In this document: piece after piece, positions 62,681 through 64,000 of the stretch | How positions within the stretch are numbered: position 1 is the stretch's first letter | How the letters are laid out: the number at the start of each line of letters is the position of its first letter | DNA from: Parasponia andersonii | Lineage: Eukaryota > Streptophyta > Magnoliopsida > Rosales > Cannabaceae | Direction: 5' to 3' | Length of the DNA stretch: 64,000 bases | Assembly (NCBI GenBank): GCA_002914805.1 | Contig: JXTB01000483.1 | Location: 196,923 to 260,922, forward strand | The notes under the pieces: model-generated | Seen by the model: only the letters and a program-made list of their open reading frames with translations | Database searches by the model: none | Told to the model about the DNA's origin: nothing | Translations under genes and position numbers: made by a program

Positions 62681-64000
62681 GTTCTTTGCCTCTCAATTTA
62701 GTTGTTATAATGTTATTCATGCATATATTATCTCTGTATAGTACTAAAAATATTAGTTGTTATTATTGTGTAATATAAGAAAAAATAAATTAAAATGAAC
62801 ATTTATATAGAAATAAGTCCAGATTTAAATATTACAATTTATAAATGTATATAAGAAATGATAACTAATATTTAAATTTAAGTACGCCCTAACCAAATTA
62901 GAAACCACCGAAACTATATTTTTATTTTTTAATTTTGTTTTCTTCTCAAATTTATTTTTTTGAGCTTTTTATATTGCAAGTGACTTAAAGTGTATTTTAA
63001 CCCATGGACCTTAATTCAGCATCTAATTCTATACCCAAACTTATTAAATTTTGGGCCTTTTATTAACAAATTTTATTTTTATGTCTTGTATTTTTTTTTT
63101 TACATTTTTAAAATTAAAACATATGCTAAAAAAATCTTACATCTTCTAAAAGGGTAGCTCCTTTGTTTAACTCTCCATATTATTGTAGTTATATTACCTA
63201 TTGTTTTATTTTACTTAATAGTTGATTTATTTCTTTAGTGTTTTTTTTTTTAAATAGTAGGGGTAAATTGACCAAAAATATGAAGTCATGAAGAGCATAT
63301 TACAATGGAGTCAGGTGGGTACTAATACTCATAATGAAGTTTGATATCTATGGTGGACATGTGAGCTATGTTAAAAGATGAGATTTGATGACACAGTTCT
63401 TCTAAAATCTCTAGTATTTGTTTTATTATTGGATGCATTTAACTATTTTTCTTTTTTTTCCTAGCGTCATGGTCATCTCTAAGCTTTTGGATTGACTATA
63501 ATAGTCATAAGCTTGGAAATTTAGCTTTCATTGGAGGAATTTTCTTATTCAATATGATTTGTTATTGTAAACTTTATATCTTTTATAATAACATATTTAT
63601 TTGCCAAAAAAAAGAGGACATTTTTTTTTTGCATAATGATTATTATTATTGATTGTGCTTGTCGTATCTGTTAATCGTGCATGTCATACCGGTCCGAATA
63701 TGTCTAATAATCATGTCTTGGCTGTGCCAGACACAGTTAGTAATTAAGTCATGTTGTGCTACCTCGTAATTGTATCGTACTCATGTTGACCTATTATTAT
63801 CGACCCATTTTGATATGAGCATGCCATCTTTTTCACTTTTGATATTTTTAAATTTGACTTTTTAAATTTGTCAAAAATATTTTACTATGATTAAATATAA
63901 GTAATTTTAGAATTTCAAAATTTTCATCAAATAAAAATCATAATTTTATAAATAGTATGTAGATTTTCATTTTTTTTTCCTCGTATGCTTTAACCATGTT
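62681..64000. other. Intergenic to window end, no gene seen
   Basis: AT-rich. At 63645-63800 phrases such as AATCATGTC, TAATCGTGC and TAATTAAGTCATG recur, probably the edge of the same repeat system as 62275-62680. No coding region was recognised up to base 64000. Confidence 0.4.

Overview
This window is nuclear DNA from a flowering plant, very probably a eudicot. The evidence is AT-rich intergenic DNA full of plant-type transposon remnants, intron-rich genes with GT-AG (and two GC-AG) introns, a chloroplast Mg-chelatase gene with a transit peptide, a RALF peptide gene, and a plant-type U2 snRNA gene with an upstream sequence element (USE) and a 3' box. The species cannot be read from the sequence. 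Bases 28203 and 40739 are ambiguous (n).

Layout. 1-4655: CHLH (Mg-chelatase H subunit, minus), cut by the window start. 4656-8111: CHLH leader, a MITE-like element and a tandem duplication. 8112-12160: exosome subunit RRP43 (minus, nine coding exons). 12161-26667: a long repeat-rich stretch holding small inverted-repeat elements, a hAT relic, a U2 pseudogene, a solo LTR with target-site duplication, an unusual array of degenerate 22-bp units, a complete U2 snRNA gene (minus) with a duplicated promoter/flank, and a truncated LINE carrying a nested hAT element. 26668-27027: a RALF peptide gene (minus). 28390-31658: CTU2/NCS2 (plus, seven exons). 31659-42987: a TIR element, a degenerate Ty3/gypsy retrotransposon and a truncated U2 copy that keeps a perfect USE. 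42988-45583: NTAQ1, N-terminal glutamine amidase (minus, six exons). 45584-50371: a 2.6-kb hAT-like element and plain AT-rich DNA. 50372-51133: an intronless DTW-domain protein, probably a tRNA acp3U transferase (plus). 51134-64000: no gene recognised; two hAT-like elements and a degenerate tandem repeat.

The genes are independent housekeeping or signalling genes (chlorophyll synthesis, RNA decay, tRNA thiolation, tRNA acp3U, N-degron processing, peptide signalling, splicing RNA). They form no operon or shared pathway, although CTU2 and the DTW protein both modify tRNA. I found no convincing new multi-gene system. The most interesting signals are the U2 locus with its pseudogenes and duplicated promoter block, two GC-AG introns, the 22-bp palindromic array at 20.1-21.7 kb, and a clearly dated nest of LINE and hAT insertions. 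Exon borders were derived by hand from reading frame, splice dinucleotides and family conservation.
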